Below are positions 26,540 through 35,702 of a DNA stretch of 64,000 bases, in pieces. Under the pieces are notes generated by a model. It was given only the letters and a program-made list of their open reading frames with translations, was not told where the DNA came from and searched no databases. This DNA comes from Bacilli bacterium. GTDB lineage: Bacteria > Bacillota_I > Bacilli_A > RF39 > UBA660. The translations under genes and the position numbers were made by a program. Within the stretch, counting starts at the first letter, position 1, and every line of letters starts with the position of its first letter. The DNA lies in the NCBI GenBank assembly GCA_017542065.1, contig JAFXXX010000019.1, positions 62,001 through 126,000 on the forward strand, given 5' to 3'.

Positions 26540-27718
26540 ATGAATATATTAGTATTAAATGCTGGTTCATCTTCTTTAAAGTTCCAAGTTATTGATACAA
26601 ATACTAAAGATGTACTTGGATCAGGTAACTTTGAAAGAATTGGTGATGCAGCACAATCATTTCTAGGTATTAAGTATGATGGTAATAAAGAAAAATTTCA
26701 ATTACCTGCAAATAATCATACTGAAGCTTTAGGATTCATTATTGAAAAATTAAATGAATTAGTTTTAAAAGGAGAAAAAGAAATTAACGCTGTTGGGCAT
26801 AGAATTGTTCATGGTGGTAGTAAGTTTATTAAACCACAACTTGTTACTGAAGAAGTTGTTAATGGTTTAAAGGATGTTATTCATTTAGCACCACTTCATA
26901 ATCCTGCTGCTATAGCTGGTATTGAAGCTGTTAATGAAATTCTTCCAGGTGTAAAGTCTGTAGTATGTTTTGATACAGGTTTCCATCAAACAATGAAAGA
27001 AACTCAATATATATACCCTATTCCATATAAGTATTATGAAGAATATGGTATTAGAAAATATGGTGCTCATGGTATTTCACATGAATATGTTTCAAAAAGA
27101 ATTGCTGAAATTAAAGGAAATAATGAATTAAAAGTTATTAACTGTCACTTAGGTCAAGGAGCATCTATATGTGCTATTGATAAAGGTGTATGTGTAGATA
27201 CATCTATGGGATTTACTCCAGCTGCTGGTATTCCAATGGGATCTAGAACTGGTGATATTGATCCATCTGTAATTACATTTATTATGAAAGAAGAAAATCT
27301 TACTCCAGAAGAAATGAATGTTATTATTAATAAAGAATCTGGTAAAAAAGGTATATCAATGTTATCTGCAGATGATAGAGATTTAGAAGAAGCTATGGCT
27401 CAAGGTAATAAACAAGCTAAACTTGCTTTAGATATATTCCATTATAAAGTAGCTCAATATATTGCTTCATATATGGTAGCACTTGGTGGATGTGATGTTA
27501 TTACATTTGCTGGTGGTATTGGTGAAAGAGGAAACTATTCAAGAGAAGAAATTTGTAAATATTTATCTTGCTTTGGTGTTAAATTAGATCTTGAAAAGAA
27601 TAAAGTTAAAGCCGAAGAAGAAAAGATTTCTTCAGATGATTCTAAGATTGAAGTTTGGGTAGTTCCAACAAATGAAGAATTAATGATTGCATTAGAAACT
27701 GAAAAGTTAACAAAATAA
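26540..27718 (+). CDS. ackA: Acetate kinase
   Basis: Converts acetyl phosphate and ADP to acetate and ATP, the final ATP-yielding step of acetate fermentation. 392 aa, normal length. The N-terminal LVLNAGSSSLKF (about residues 4-15), GHRIVHGG (about 86-93), CFDTGFH (about 143), NCHLGQGASICAI (about 200-212) and GFTPAAGIPMGSRTGDIDP (about 226-244) signatures are present, as is the C-terminal TFAGGIGERG. No pta is visible in the window. The nearby PFOR would supply acetyl-CoA. SD AGGAGG precedes the ATG. Confidence 0.98.
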   Translation: MNILVLNAGSSSLKFQVIDTNTKDVLGSGNFERIGDAAQSFLGIKYDGNKEKFQLPANNHTEALGFIIEKLNELVLKGEKEINAVGHRIVHGGSKFIKPQLVTEEVVNGLKDVIHLAPLHNPAAIAGIEAVNEILPGVKSVVCFDTGFHQTMKETQYIYPIPYKYYEEYGIRKYGAHGISHEYVSKRIAEIKGNNELKVINCHLGQGASICAIDKGVCVDTSMGFTPAAGIPMGSRTGDIDPSVITFIMKEENLTPEEMNVIINKESGKKGISMLSADDRDLEEAMAQGNKQAKLALDIFHYKVAQYIASYMVALGGCDVITFAGGIGERGNYSREEICKYLSCFGVKLDLEKNKVKAEEEKISSDDSKIEVWVVPTNEELMIALETEKLTK

Positions 27719-27744
27719 AAGAAGACATAAGTCTTCTTTTTTTT
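27716..27744. terminator. Bidirectional intrinsic terminator
   Basis: AAAAGAAGAC / GTCTTCTTTT with loop ATAA and T runs on both sides. It ends ackA and the convergent minus-strand gene that stops at 27743. Confidence 0.85.
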
Positions 27745-28540
27745 ATAATCCAGTAACTCCTATTGTTATAGATTCTTTTTCAGATTTATATTTTTCTTTT
27801 AATAAATATAATACTTCTTCAAAATTATCTATCATAGGTTCTTTTTCTTCATTAGGTATATCTCTTCTTCTACCCATTTTTTCTAGGAAGAAATCTTTTA
27901 AAGATTCAATTATAGCATTAAAATCTTCATTTAATACTTCATCATCAATACTATTAGCTTTATTTTGATGACCAAAGAAAGACTCACATCTTTTCATAAA
28001 TCTCTCAAATGAACCTACTCCCATAATATTTTCATAAATACTTTTAATATTATTTCTATTATATAAAGCACATATTACTAAATCATTATTAAAATCAGGA
28101 TTATATTCATTAGCAAATGCAAGTAATCCTAAATGACCAAGTTCTTCATTAATACCAGATTTATCTTCAGTATGTAAATACTTACGAATATATCTAGCAT
28201 ATACAAATGGATAGAATACTTCTAAGAATATATCATCTTTTGATCCAGATGAACTAAACATTATATTAGTCATTAAATCTTCTTTAAAAACATTTAATGC
28301 ATATTCACTTCTTTCACCATAACATCTATAAAAGCAATCGTTACCCTTATGAAATAATGCACCAACATTAGTATCAATATATTCAGTAAGAGATTTTTTT
28401 ACTTTTTCATATGGTATAAGTTTAACAAAATTGTCTAATGAAGAAATATCTTCATCACCATAGATAAACTTTCGCATTCCAATCATTTCTTCGATGATAG
28501 CTTCTTTTTCACTTTTTGTTTTATAAACAAAGTAATCCAT
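27743..28540 (-). CDS. Unknown protein coupled to PFOR, 265 aa
   Basis: Its ATG overlaps the PFOR stop codon (TAATG at 28538-28542), so translation is probably coupled. It is predicted helical and cytosolic. The middle part (FYPFVYARYIRKYLHTED, ELGHLGLLAFANEYNPDF, about residues 115-160) recalls the all-helical TorD/DmsD-type redox-enzyme chaperones in order and length, but I see no decisive motif. A maturation or assembly role for the iron-sulfur oxidoreductase would fit the context; it is inference only. Confidence 0.75.
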   Translation of the reverse strand: MDYFVYKTKSEKEAIIEEMIGMRKFIYGDEDISSLDNFVKLIPYEKVKKSLTEYIDTNVGALFHKGNDCFYRCYGERSEYALNVFKEDLMTNIMFSSSGSKDDIFLEVFYPFVYARYIRKYLHTEDKSGINEELGHLGLLAFANEYNPDFNNDLVICALYNRNNIKSIYENIMGVGSFERFMKRCESFFGHQNKANSIDDEVLNEDFNAIIESLKDFFLEKMGRRRDIPNEEKEPMIDNFEEVLYLLKEKYKSEKESITIGVTGL

Positions 28541-31500
28541 TATTCTTCTATCACCTCTTCTTTTAGTTTGTTTTCTAAATCTAAATAGAAGTTAAATCTA
28601 TCCTTAGCAGTATTAATATTATCTAGTAATAATCTTTTAGCATTCTTTGGATTAACAGATGCTATCATCTTATATCTAGTTTCATTTTTTAATACTTCTG
28701 AATATAAACTAAAATCTACATTCTTATAATCTAGTTTAAATTCACCTTTAGATTTATCATATCTAAATATTGGATAATAACCAGATTTAACTATTAGTTT
28801 TTCTTCTTCTAAAGAGTTCTTCATACCACCTTTAATACCATGTAATATACATGGAGCATATGCAATTATTATAGATGGTCCTTTATGTTCATTTGCCTCT
28901 TTAAATGCCTTTATAGTGCTTTCTAAATTAGCACCTAAACATACTTGAGCAATATAAACATTATCATAGTTCATAAACATTTTAGCTAAATCTTTTTTAG
29001 ATGTTTTCTTACCCATAGAAGTAAACTTAGATATTGATGCTTTAGCAGATGATTTAGATGATTGACCACCGGTATTAGAATATATCTCATTATCTAATAC
29101 CAAGATATTAACATCTTTATTAGATGCTATAACATGATCTATACCACCAAAACCAATATCATAACTCCATCCATCTCCTCCGATAATCCATACACTCTTT
29201 TGAGGTATATATTCCTTTAATGGAAGTAATTCAGGAACTTCTTCATAATCTATATTATCTTTTATTATTACACTATTTTTATAATTAAATGGATCTTCTA
29301 TATATCTTCTAAATAATTCTGAATTCTTAGTAGACACTTTATCCATTTTATCTTTCATTATTCTAAGAATTTTCTTTCTGTTTACATCTTCTGCAGATCT
29401 AATACCAAGTCCAAATTCAGCATTATCTTCGAATAATGAATTAGCCCAAGATACACTAAATGGACTAGTTGGAGAAGATCCTCCATAAATAGATGAACAT
29501 CCAGTAGCATTAGCTATAACCATACCTTCTCCTACAACTTGAGTAAGTAGTTTAATATATGGTGCTTCCCCGCATCCTGCACAAGCTCCACTATATTTAA
29601 ATAATGGTTTATTATATGCTACTTGCATAGAAGAAAATTTAGGATAAATATTCTTTTTAGTTACTTTATTTATCTTTTCATTTGATCTATCTACCGCACT
29701 ATTTGGCATCATAGCAATTGCTTTATTAGGACATACTGTAGAACATAGCCCACATCCTAAACAAGCATCATAATTAATTTCTAATGCATAATATAAATCT
29801 TTACCAGGAACTCCTCTATATTTAATATTTGGATGTTCTCTAAGTTCATCTTCTGTAAGTAATTTTGGTTTAATTACTCCATGAGGACAAACAAGTGAAC
29901 ATTTATTACATGAAATACATGCTGATGAATCCCAACAAGGTAAATTCTCTGCTATATTTCTTCTTTCAAATCTAGATGTATTAATATCGTATGTTCCATT
30001 ATCATGAATTAAGAATTCTGATACAGGCAAATTATCACCCTTTAAATGAAGAACAGAATTAATAATACCTTCATATTCTTTTTCTTCATATATTTTATCT
30101 GAATCATCTATAACAATACTATTGATAGATTCAGATGCCATCATAATAGCAGCTATATTACTATTAACTATATCTTCACCTTTATTAGATAAAGATTTTT
30201 CTACTTGTTTAATCATTACTTCTAAAGCTTTTTCATATGGATATATATTAATAATCTTCATAATAGCAGCTTCCATAATATAACTAATCTTACCAGGTAT
30301 ATTATTTAATTTAGCAATCTTAGATGCATCAATAGTAAAGAATCTTACTTTCTTCTTATATATTAATGCTTTTATATTATCATCTATTTCATCAATTGTT
30401 TTAGATGTATTAAGTATAAATATTCCATTTTCTTTTATATTAGATAACATATCATAATTATCTAAATAACTATCTTTAGAACATACTACTATATGAGGCG
30501 TTTCAATATAATAAGGACTTCTTATTTCATCTTTACCAATTCTAATAAATTCTCTTGTTACTCCTCCACTCTTATGTGAATCATATAAACCATATTCTTG
30601 AACAAATAATGGTGTATTTTCACCTACTAAAGTAACAATATTTTTAGAAGCCATATTCATACCATCAGAACCATATCCATATATAACCATTTCTATATTT
30701 GTATTTGGAATAGGAGTATTATTCTTAGGTAAACTCTTATTAGAAACATCATCTATTATTCCTAAAACAAAATCATCTTTCATAGAAGCAGATGCCATAT
30801 TATCATAAACAGATAATATATCATTTATATTAGTATTCTTAGAAGATATTCCATATCTTCCTCCTACTACCTCTATATCAAGTTTATTATTTTTAATAAT
30901 ATTATTAATATCTAAATACATAGCTTCTCTAGATGTAGTTTCTTTATATCTTTCTAGAACTGTTATTCTAGTACAATTCTTTGGAAGTACATCTAAGAAA
31001 TATTTTTCAGAGAAAGGTCTAAATAAATGAACTTCTATTAAACCTAGTTTTTCTTCAGATACTTTAATAGCTTCTTTAATAGTATCACAAACAGATCCCA
31101 TAGCTACTATTACTCTTTTAGCATCTTTATCTCCATAATAATTAAATGGTTTATAATCAGTTTTAAACTTCTTATTAACCTCTTTCATTTTCTTATTAAC
31201 TATATCAGGTAACTTCTCATAATATTCATTTCTAACTTCTAAATTTTGAAAATAAATATCTTCATTTTGAGTAGTTCCTTTAATTATCTTAGATGAAAGT
31301 AAAGTTTCGTTTTTAAACCTATTTATTTGGTCCATATCAACGAGTTCTTTAATTTCACTATCATCTAATAGATTCACTTTATTTAGTTCGTGAGAAGTCC
31401 TAAAACCATCAAAGAAATTAACAAATGGAACTGAACCCTCTAATGTACTTAAATATGAAAGTAATGTCATATATTCAGTATCTTGTACTGAAGAAGAAGC

Positions 31501-31920
31501 CATAATAGCAAAACCTGTTCCTCTTACAGCATATATATCAGAATGATCTCCAAAAATAGATAATGCATGAGTAGCAACTGTTCTAGATGCTACATTTATT
31601 ACGCATGGAAGTAATTCCCCTGCTATTTTATACATTTCTGGAATCATTAGTAATAAACCTTGTGATGATGTATAAGTACTTGATAGTGATCCAGATAAAA
31701 GCGATCCATGTATTAAAGCAGCAGCACCCGCTTCACTTTGCATTTCAACTAATTTTACTTTATTATCAAATATATTTAATCTTCCATCTATAGCCCATTT
31801 TTCAATTAATTCAGGCATTTTAGAAGAAGGAGTTATTGGATATATACCTGCTACTTCTGTAAATAAATAAGATATATAAGCACAAGCATTATTTCCATCA
31901 ATTACTTTATATTGACTCAT
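28540..31920 (-). CDS. nifJ: Pyruvate:ferredoxin (flavodoxin) oxidoreductase, single-chain
   Basis: Oxidises pyruvate to acetyl-CoA and CO2, reducing ferredoxin; oxygen-sensitive and typical of anaerobes. I start at ATG 31920 (MSQYKVIDGN). At 1126 aa it holds all domains of the homodimeric enzyme: the pyrimidine-binding domain with GIYPITPSS (about residues 29-37), domain II, a two-cluster ferredoxin domain (CISCNKCSLVCP at about 675 and CLGCGLCSTVCP at about 733), a further CAGCGEAPY cluster ligand (about 805), and the TPP domain with GGDGWSYDIGFGGIDH (about 950) and NTGGQSSKSS. It is slightly shorter at the C-terminus than the ~1170-aa Clostridium/Desulfovibrio enzymes. Extended -10 and AGGTG SD are close to the start. 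Confidence 0.97.
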   Translation of the reverse strand: MSQYKVIDGNNACAYISYLFTEVAGIYPITPSSKMPELIEKWAIDGRLNIFDNKVKLVEMQSEAGAAALIHGSLLSGSLSSTYTSSQGLLLMIPEMYKIAGELLPCVINVASRTVATHALSIFGDHSDIYAVRGTGFAIMASSSVQDTEYMTLLSYLSTLEGSVPFVNFFDGFRTSHELNKVNLLDDSEIKELVDMDQINRFKNETLLSSKIIKGTTQNEDIYFQNLEVRNEYYEKLPDIVNKKMKEVNKKFKTDYKPFNYYGDKDAKRVIVAMGSVCDTIKEAIKVSEEKLGLIEVHLFRPFSEKYFLDVLPKNCTRITVLERYKETTSREAMYLDINNIIKNNKLDIEVVGGRYGISSKNTNINDILSVYDNMASASMKDDFVLGIIDDVSNKSLPKNNTPIPNTNIEMVIYGYGSDGMNMASKNIVTLVGENTPLFVQEYGLYDSHKSGGVTREFIRIGKDEIRSPYYIETPHIVVCSKDSYLDNYDMLSNIKENGIFILNTSKTIDEIDDNIKALIYKKKVRFFTIDASKIAKLNNIPGKISYIMEAAIMKIINIYPYEKALEVMIKQVEKSLSNKGEDIVNSNIAAIMMASESINSIVIDDSDKIYEEKEYEGIINSVLHLKGDNLPVSEFLIHDNGTYDINTSRFERRNIAENLPCWDSSACISCNKCSLVCPHGVIKPKLLTEDELREHPNIKYRGVPGKDLYYALEINYDACLGCGLCSTVCPNKAIAMMPNSAVDRSNEKINKVTKKNIYPKFSSMQVAYNKPLFKYSGACAGCGEAPYIKLLTQVVGEGMVIANATGCSSIYGGSSPTSPFSVSWANSLFEDNAEFGLGIRSAEDVNRKKILRIMKDKMDKVSTKNSELFRRYIEDPFNYKNSVIIKDNIDYEEVPELLPLKEYIPQKSVWIIGGDGWSYDIGFGGIDHVIASNKDVNILVLDNEIYSNTGGQSSKSSAKASISKFTSMGKKTSKKDLAKMFMNYDNVYIAQVCLGANLESTIKAFKEANEHKGPSIIIAYAPCILHGIKGGMKNSLEEEKLIVKSGYYPIFRYDKSKGEFKLDYKNVDFSLYSEVLKNETRYKMIASVNPKNAKRLLLDNINTAKDRFNFYLDLENKLKEEVIEE

Positions 31921-31944
31921 CACTATCACCTACTATAATTATAA

Positions 31945-31976
31945 CAAAAAAATAACTAGTTTTACTAGTTATTTTA
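31945..31976 (-). terminator. Intrinsic terminator
   Basis: On the minus strand AATAACTAGT-AAA-ACTAGTTATT with a T run, ending the transglutaminase-like gene before the PFOR promoter. Confidence 0.85.
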
Positions 31977-31977
31977 T

Positions 31978-33141
31978 TTAAAACTTTGGCGCAGATCTAA
32001 TTATTTCAAATCTATATTTAATAATAATATTCATTGCATCATCTATATATTCATCAATTTGTTCTTCAGGCATACCTTCAATTCTTTTTACAGTTCTTAA
32101 AACTTCAGGTAATATATTAATTATTTCAGAAAATTTTAAGTTGTCAGTATCTAAACTATCTATATTAATATCTTCAGAATATTCAACTTCTTCATCTGTA
32201 GGATACTTTTCTAACGTATCTATAATTTCATTTGGAAAATATTTTTTATATTCTCTTGCAGGTACTAAGAAGAAGTTATATGAAACAGTTCTAGGTAATT
32301 CTTTTATAACTTTAACATCATCATCTAATCTAGAGCCATAATATTTCTTACCATCTTTAGTCTCAGTTAAATACATATCTTGAGAAGAATCCCAAGTTGG
32401 ATCAAATATGTATAATCCATTAATATTATATTTTTTATCATTTACTTGAACCAAAGGTCTTACATGATTAAACTCATTATCTTCATCATCTTCTTGTACA
32501 GACATAATAGCAGACTCAATACCCATTTCTCTAAGTAATTCGCAAAACATATATGTATATCCCGCACATACTATATTACTAGTAGAAAATACTTTAGCTA
32601 TATTTCTAGAACTTAATGAATGACTATCTTCCTCATCCCATTGATATTCAAAAAACTTAACATGATCATAAGCAAGAGTTATCTTTTCCAACTCTGACAT
32701 TCCTTCAGTAGGATAAGTTTCTAAAAAAGTATTAAAGAATTCTCTCATATCTAAAAATTCATCTACAGAACAAAATCCTGGCATTCCTTTAATTCTAACA
32801 AGAATACTATCATATTTATTTAAATTTTCTAAACCAGGATAATTCTTATTATCTAGTTCTACTATTATTCTTTTATAATTTGAAGGTTCATTATCTTCTA
32901 TTTCTTTTTCAATATCGTTAGTAGTTTTATCATTAGCCTTTATAATAAGACTATCAGACGATATATAGTAAGAAGTTAAATACCAAAAATCATCATCTTT
33001 TGCAGCATCAAATAGTTCTTCAACATCCTCTATACTATCAAAATTTATTCCAGGAGGACGTTTTTCCACAAAAGTTTTATAATCTGGATAATGACTAAAT
33101 AATTTTCTTAACTCTTCTAATATTTCATCATTAAGCTTCAT
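31978..33141 (-). CDS. Second cytosolic transglutaminase-like protein, 387 aa
   Basis: I start at the ATG with first base 33141 (MKLNDEILEE); an in-frame GTG three codons earlier is within the SD. The central part carries a Cys-His-Asp triad of the transglutaminase-like superfamily: Cys in SNIVCAGYTYMFCELLREMG (about residue 195), His in NEFNHVRPLVQVN (about 228) and Asp in GLYIFDPTWDSS (about 250). No signal peptide is seen. The flanking N- and C-terminal regions are acidic and unfamiliar. It is a lone gene with extended -10 and terminator. It shares the fold, but little else, with the 577-aa protein at 23391-25121. Confidence 0.82.
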   Translation of the reverse strand: MKLNDEILEELRKLFSHYPDYKTFVEKRPPGINFDSIEDVEELFDAAKDDDFWYLTSYYISSDSLIIKANDKTTNDIEKEIEDNEPSNYKRIIVELDNKNYPGLENLNKYDSILVRIKGMPGFCSVDEFLDMREFFNTFLETYPTEGMSELEKITLAYDHVKFFEYQWDEEDSHSLSSRNIAKVFSTSNIVCAGYTYMFCELLREMGIESAIMSVQEDDEDNEFNHVRPLVQVNDKKYNINGLYIFDPTWDSSQDMYLTETKDGKKYYGSRLDDDVKVIKELPRTVSYNFFLVPAREYKKYFPNEIIDTLEKYPTDEEVEYSEDINIDSLDTDNLKFSEIINILPEVLRTVKRIEGMPEEQIDEYIDDAMNIIIKYRFEIIRSAPKF

Positions 33142-33203
33142 ATACTTCACCTAATATAATTATATATTATTTTTATTAGTTTTAAAATAAAAAAAAAGAA
33201 TGT

Positions 33204-33236
33204 CAAAGAAAAATGAGCAATTATTTTTGCTCATTT
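33204..33236 (-). terminator. Intrinsic terminator of typA
   Basis: On the minus strand ATGAGCAA / TTGCTCAT followed by TTTTTC. The typA stop codon lies in the loop. Confidence 0.8.
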
Positions 33237-35041
33237 CTTATTCTTGCATCATATTTTTTTCTTTCTTCAGTATTAAGAATCTTCTTTCTTAATCTAAAGT
33301 TAATTGGTGTAATTTCTACAAGTTCATCACCATTAATATATTCAAGTGCAGCTTCTAAAGATAATTGTTTTGGTCTTTTTAAAACTACAGTATGATCTTT
33401 ACCTGCACTTCTTGTATTAGTTAAGTTCTTACCTTTAACAACGTTAACAGCAAGGTCAGCATCTTTATTAGCTTCTCCTACTATCATACCTTCATATACT
33501 TCTGCACCAGGTTCTACAAACATTACACCTCTATCTTCTAATTGACCTAAAGCGTAAGCTGTACAAGCACCATTTTCCATAGAAACAAGAACACCAAGTT
33601 TTCTTTCTCCAACTTGTGCTACTTGTTTTGGTAAATATTCTTTAAATGTATGATTTAAGATACCAAATCCCTTAGTCATTGTCATGAAGTCTGTTGTGAA
33701 ACCAATTAAACCTCTAGATGGAACAGTATAAGTTAACTTAACTACTCCAGGTAAATTAGTCATAGTTTCCATTGTACCACCTCTAAGGCCTAAAGCTTCA
33801 ATAATAGATCCTACAGTATCTTCTGGACATTCAATAGAAACATCTTCATATGGTTCACATTCAACACCATCAATTTCTTTAATAATAACTTCAGGTTTAG
33901 ATACTTCAAGTTCGAAACCTTCTCTTCTCATATTTTCAATTAAAATAGATAAGTGAAGTTCTCCTCTACCTGAAACAATAAAACTTTCTTGATCGTTATC
34001 TCTAATTTTTAGTGAAACATCAGATTCTGCTTGTTTATATAATCTTTCTCTAATTTTAGTAGCAGTTACAAATTTACCTTCTTTACCTACAAATGGTGAT
34101 GAATTAACACCAAATGTCATTTGTAAAGTTGGTTCATCTATTCTAAGTTTTGGAAGAGCCTCTTCATGACCTTCAGCACATATAGTTTCTCCAACTTCTA
34201 TGTCAGCAAGTCCTGCAATAGCAATAACATCACCAGCATGAGCTTCTTCAACTTCTAATCTTTTTAATCCATAATAACTAAATAGTTTTTGAATTCTAAA
34301 TTTCTTAATAGAACCATCTAGTCTTACACAAGAAACCATTTCATTTACTTTAACAGATCCTCTATTAATAGTACCAATACCAATTCTTCCTACATAGTCA
34401 TTATAATCTAATAAAGCAGGTTGGAATCTAAATGCACCTTCTTCTACTTTTGGAGCAGGTACTTCATTAACTATTAAATCAAATATTGGATCCATAGTTT
34501 TTTCTTGAGTAGATAAATCTGGACTTAATGAACAAGTTCCATTAATAGCAGATGCATAAACTGTTTTGAAATCTAGTTGTTCATCAGATGCACCTAATTC
34601 CATTAATAATTCTAAAACTTCTTCTACTACTTCGTTAATTCTTGAAGTTGGTTTATCAACTTTATTTACTACTACTATAATTTTTAAATTAGCTTCTAAT
34701 GCTTTTTTAAGTACGAATTTTGTTTGAGGCATAACACCTTCATAAGCATCAACAAGTAATATAGCACCATCAACCATGTGCATAATTCTTTCAACTTCTC
34801 CACCAAAATCAGCATGTCCAGGAGTATCTAAGATATTAATTTTATAATCTTTATACTTAACAGAAGTAGGTTTAGCTAAAATAGTAATACCTCTTTCTCT
34901 TTCAATATCATTAGAATCCATTGCTCTTTCAGCTACTACTTCATTTTCCCTAAATGTATTAGATTCTTTTAATAATCCGTCTACTAAAGTAGTTTTACCA
35001 TGGTCTACGTGTGCAATAATTGCTACGTTTCTAATTTCCAT
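33221..35041 (-). CDS. typA: Ribosome-associated GTPase TypA/BipA
   Basis: Translational GTPase of the EF-G family that aids 50S assembly and stress adaptation; 606 aa, the family norm. G1 is AHVDHGKTTLVDGLL (about residues 10-24), switch I region ERERGITI, G3 DTPGHADFGGEVER (about 72-85) and G4 VVNKVDKP (about 125). Domain II, the EF-G-like domains III and V, and the BipA-specific C-terminal domain (NGACTAYALGQLEDRG, about 445) follow. An SD GGGGATGA precedes ATG 35041, and a TTGCAA / TATAAT promoter lies about 60 bases upstream. Confidence 0.98.
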   Translation of the reverse strand: MEIRNVAIIAHVDHGKTTLVDGLLKESNTFRENEVVAERAMDSNDIERERGITILAKPTSVKYKDYKINILDTPGHADFGGEVERIMHMVDGAILLVDAYEGVMPQTKFVLKKALEANLKIIVVVNKVDKPTSRINEVVEEVLELLMELGASDEQLDFKTVYASAINGTCSLSPDLSTQEKTMDPIFDLIVNEVPAPKVEEGAFRFQPALLDYNDYVGRIGIGTINRGSVKVNEMVSCVRLDGSIKKFRIQKLFSYYGLKRLEVEEAHAGDVIAIAGLADIEVGETICAEGHEEALPKLRIDEPTLQMTFGVNSSPFVGKEGKFVTATKIRERLYKQAESDVSLKIRDNDQESFIVSGRGELHLSILIENMRREGFELEVSKPEVIIKEIDGVECEPYEDVSIECPEDTVGSIIEALGLRGGTMETMTNLPGVVKLTYTVPSRGLIGFTTDFMTMTKGFGILNHTFKEYLPKQVAQVGERKLGVLVSMENGACTAYALGQLEDRGVMFVEPGAEVYEGMIVGEANKDADLAVNVVKGKNLTNTRSAGKDHTVVLKRPKQLSLEAALEYINGDELVEITPINFRLRKKILNTEERKKYDARIRNEQK

Positions 35042-35102
35042 ATACTCATCCCCTTTTTGGAAAGCCTAAGATATTATAACACTTATTTAAGATTTTGCAA
35101 AT

Positions 35103-35131
35103 AAAAAAAGAAGTAAAACTTCTTATTTTTT
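35103..35131 (-). terminator. Intrinsic terminator of the DUF21-like gene
   Basis: AAGAAGT-TTT-ACTTCTT with a T run on the minus strand. It overlaps the stop codon. Confidence 0.8.
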
Positions 35132-35641
35132 AAATATATTTATTACTTTTCCAACTCTTTCTGTTATTGCTTTAGAATTCTTAATAGCAATAGTTTTACC
35201 AAGTGCTTTAGTAGTAATAGTTAAAGATGCAATTATTGATGTAACTAGTAACACTAATAATGATGGATTAATCTTTACTTTATCTACTAAAGAAGCTGCT
35301 ACCATCATACCAGCAGAACCACTAACTACTCCGCATACATCACCTACTACGTCATTACAAATAGAGGCTAATTTATCAGAGTTTTTAATAAGTTTAACTG
35401 AATGACTAGATCCCTTTATTTTCTTTGATGCCATTGAATTAAATGGTGTCTCATCTTGTGCTGTAATAGCTACTCCAATCATATCAAATATCATACTAAT
35501 AAATATAAATAATACTATTATTAATATACCAAAATATACATTTATTTTAGGTATAACTCCTTCTGATAATAAACTCATTCCCATTGATAATGCAAATGAT
35601 AAAAATAGAACTGTTATTAACCAACCAAATTGTTTTTTCAT
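35123..35641 (-). CDS. Small four-helix membrane protein, DUF21/OapA-like
   Basis: 172 aa from the ATG at 35641 (MKKQFGWLI). Four hydrophobic segments at about residues 5-25, 33-55, 98-112 and 123-145 fit an integral membrane protein. The middle reads MIFDMIGVAITAQDETPF, then a soluble stretch, then SICNDVVGDVCGVVSGSAG. The order (membrane helix, short loop, LIKNSDKLASI, then a Gly-rich helix) resembles the DUF21/CNNM transmembrane domain of magnesium-related proteins. From memory it also resembles OapA, the membrane partner of OLE RNA. Asp and Gly fall on one helix face (D-x3-D-x2-G-x3-G). A large structured RNA lies two units upstream on the same strand, which makes the OapA idea attractive but unproven. 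Confidence 0.7.
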   Translation of the reverse strand: MKKQFGWLITVLFLSFALSMGMSLLSEGVIPKINVYFGILIIVLFIFISMIFDMIGVAITAQDETPFNSMASKKIKGSSHSVKLIKNSDKLASICNDVVGDVCGVVSGSAGMMVAASLVDKVKINPSLLVLLVTSIIASLTITTKALGKTIAIKNSKAITERVGKVINIFKK

Positions 35642-35666
35642 ATTTCTCACCTAATATAATTATATC

Positions 35667-35702
35667 ATAAAAAAATAAGAATAATATTAATTCTTATTTT
35701 TA
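35667..35702 (-). terminator. Intrinsic terminator of the 276-aa gene
   Basis: On the minus strand AAAAATAAGAAT / ATTCTTATTTTTTT hairpin overlapping the stop codon, followed by T residues. Confidence 0.75.
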
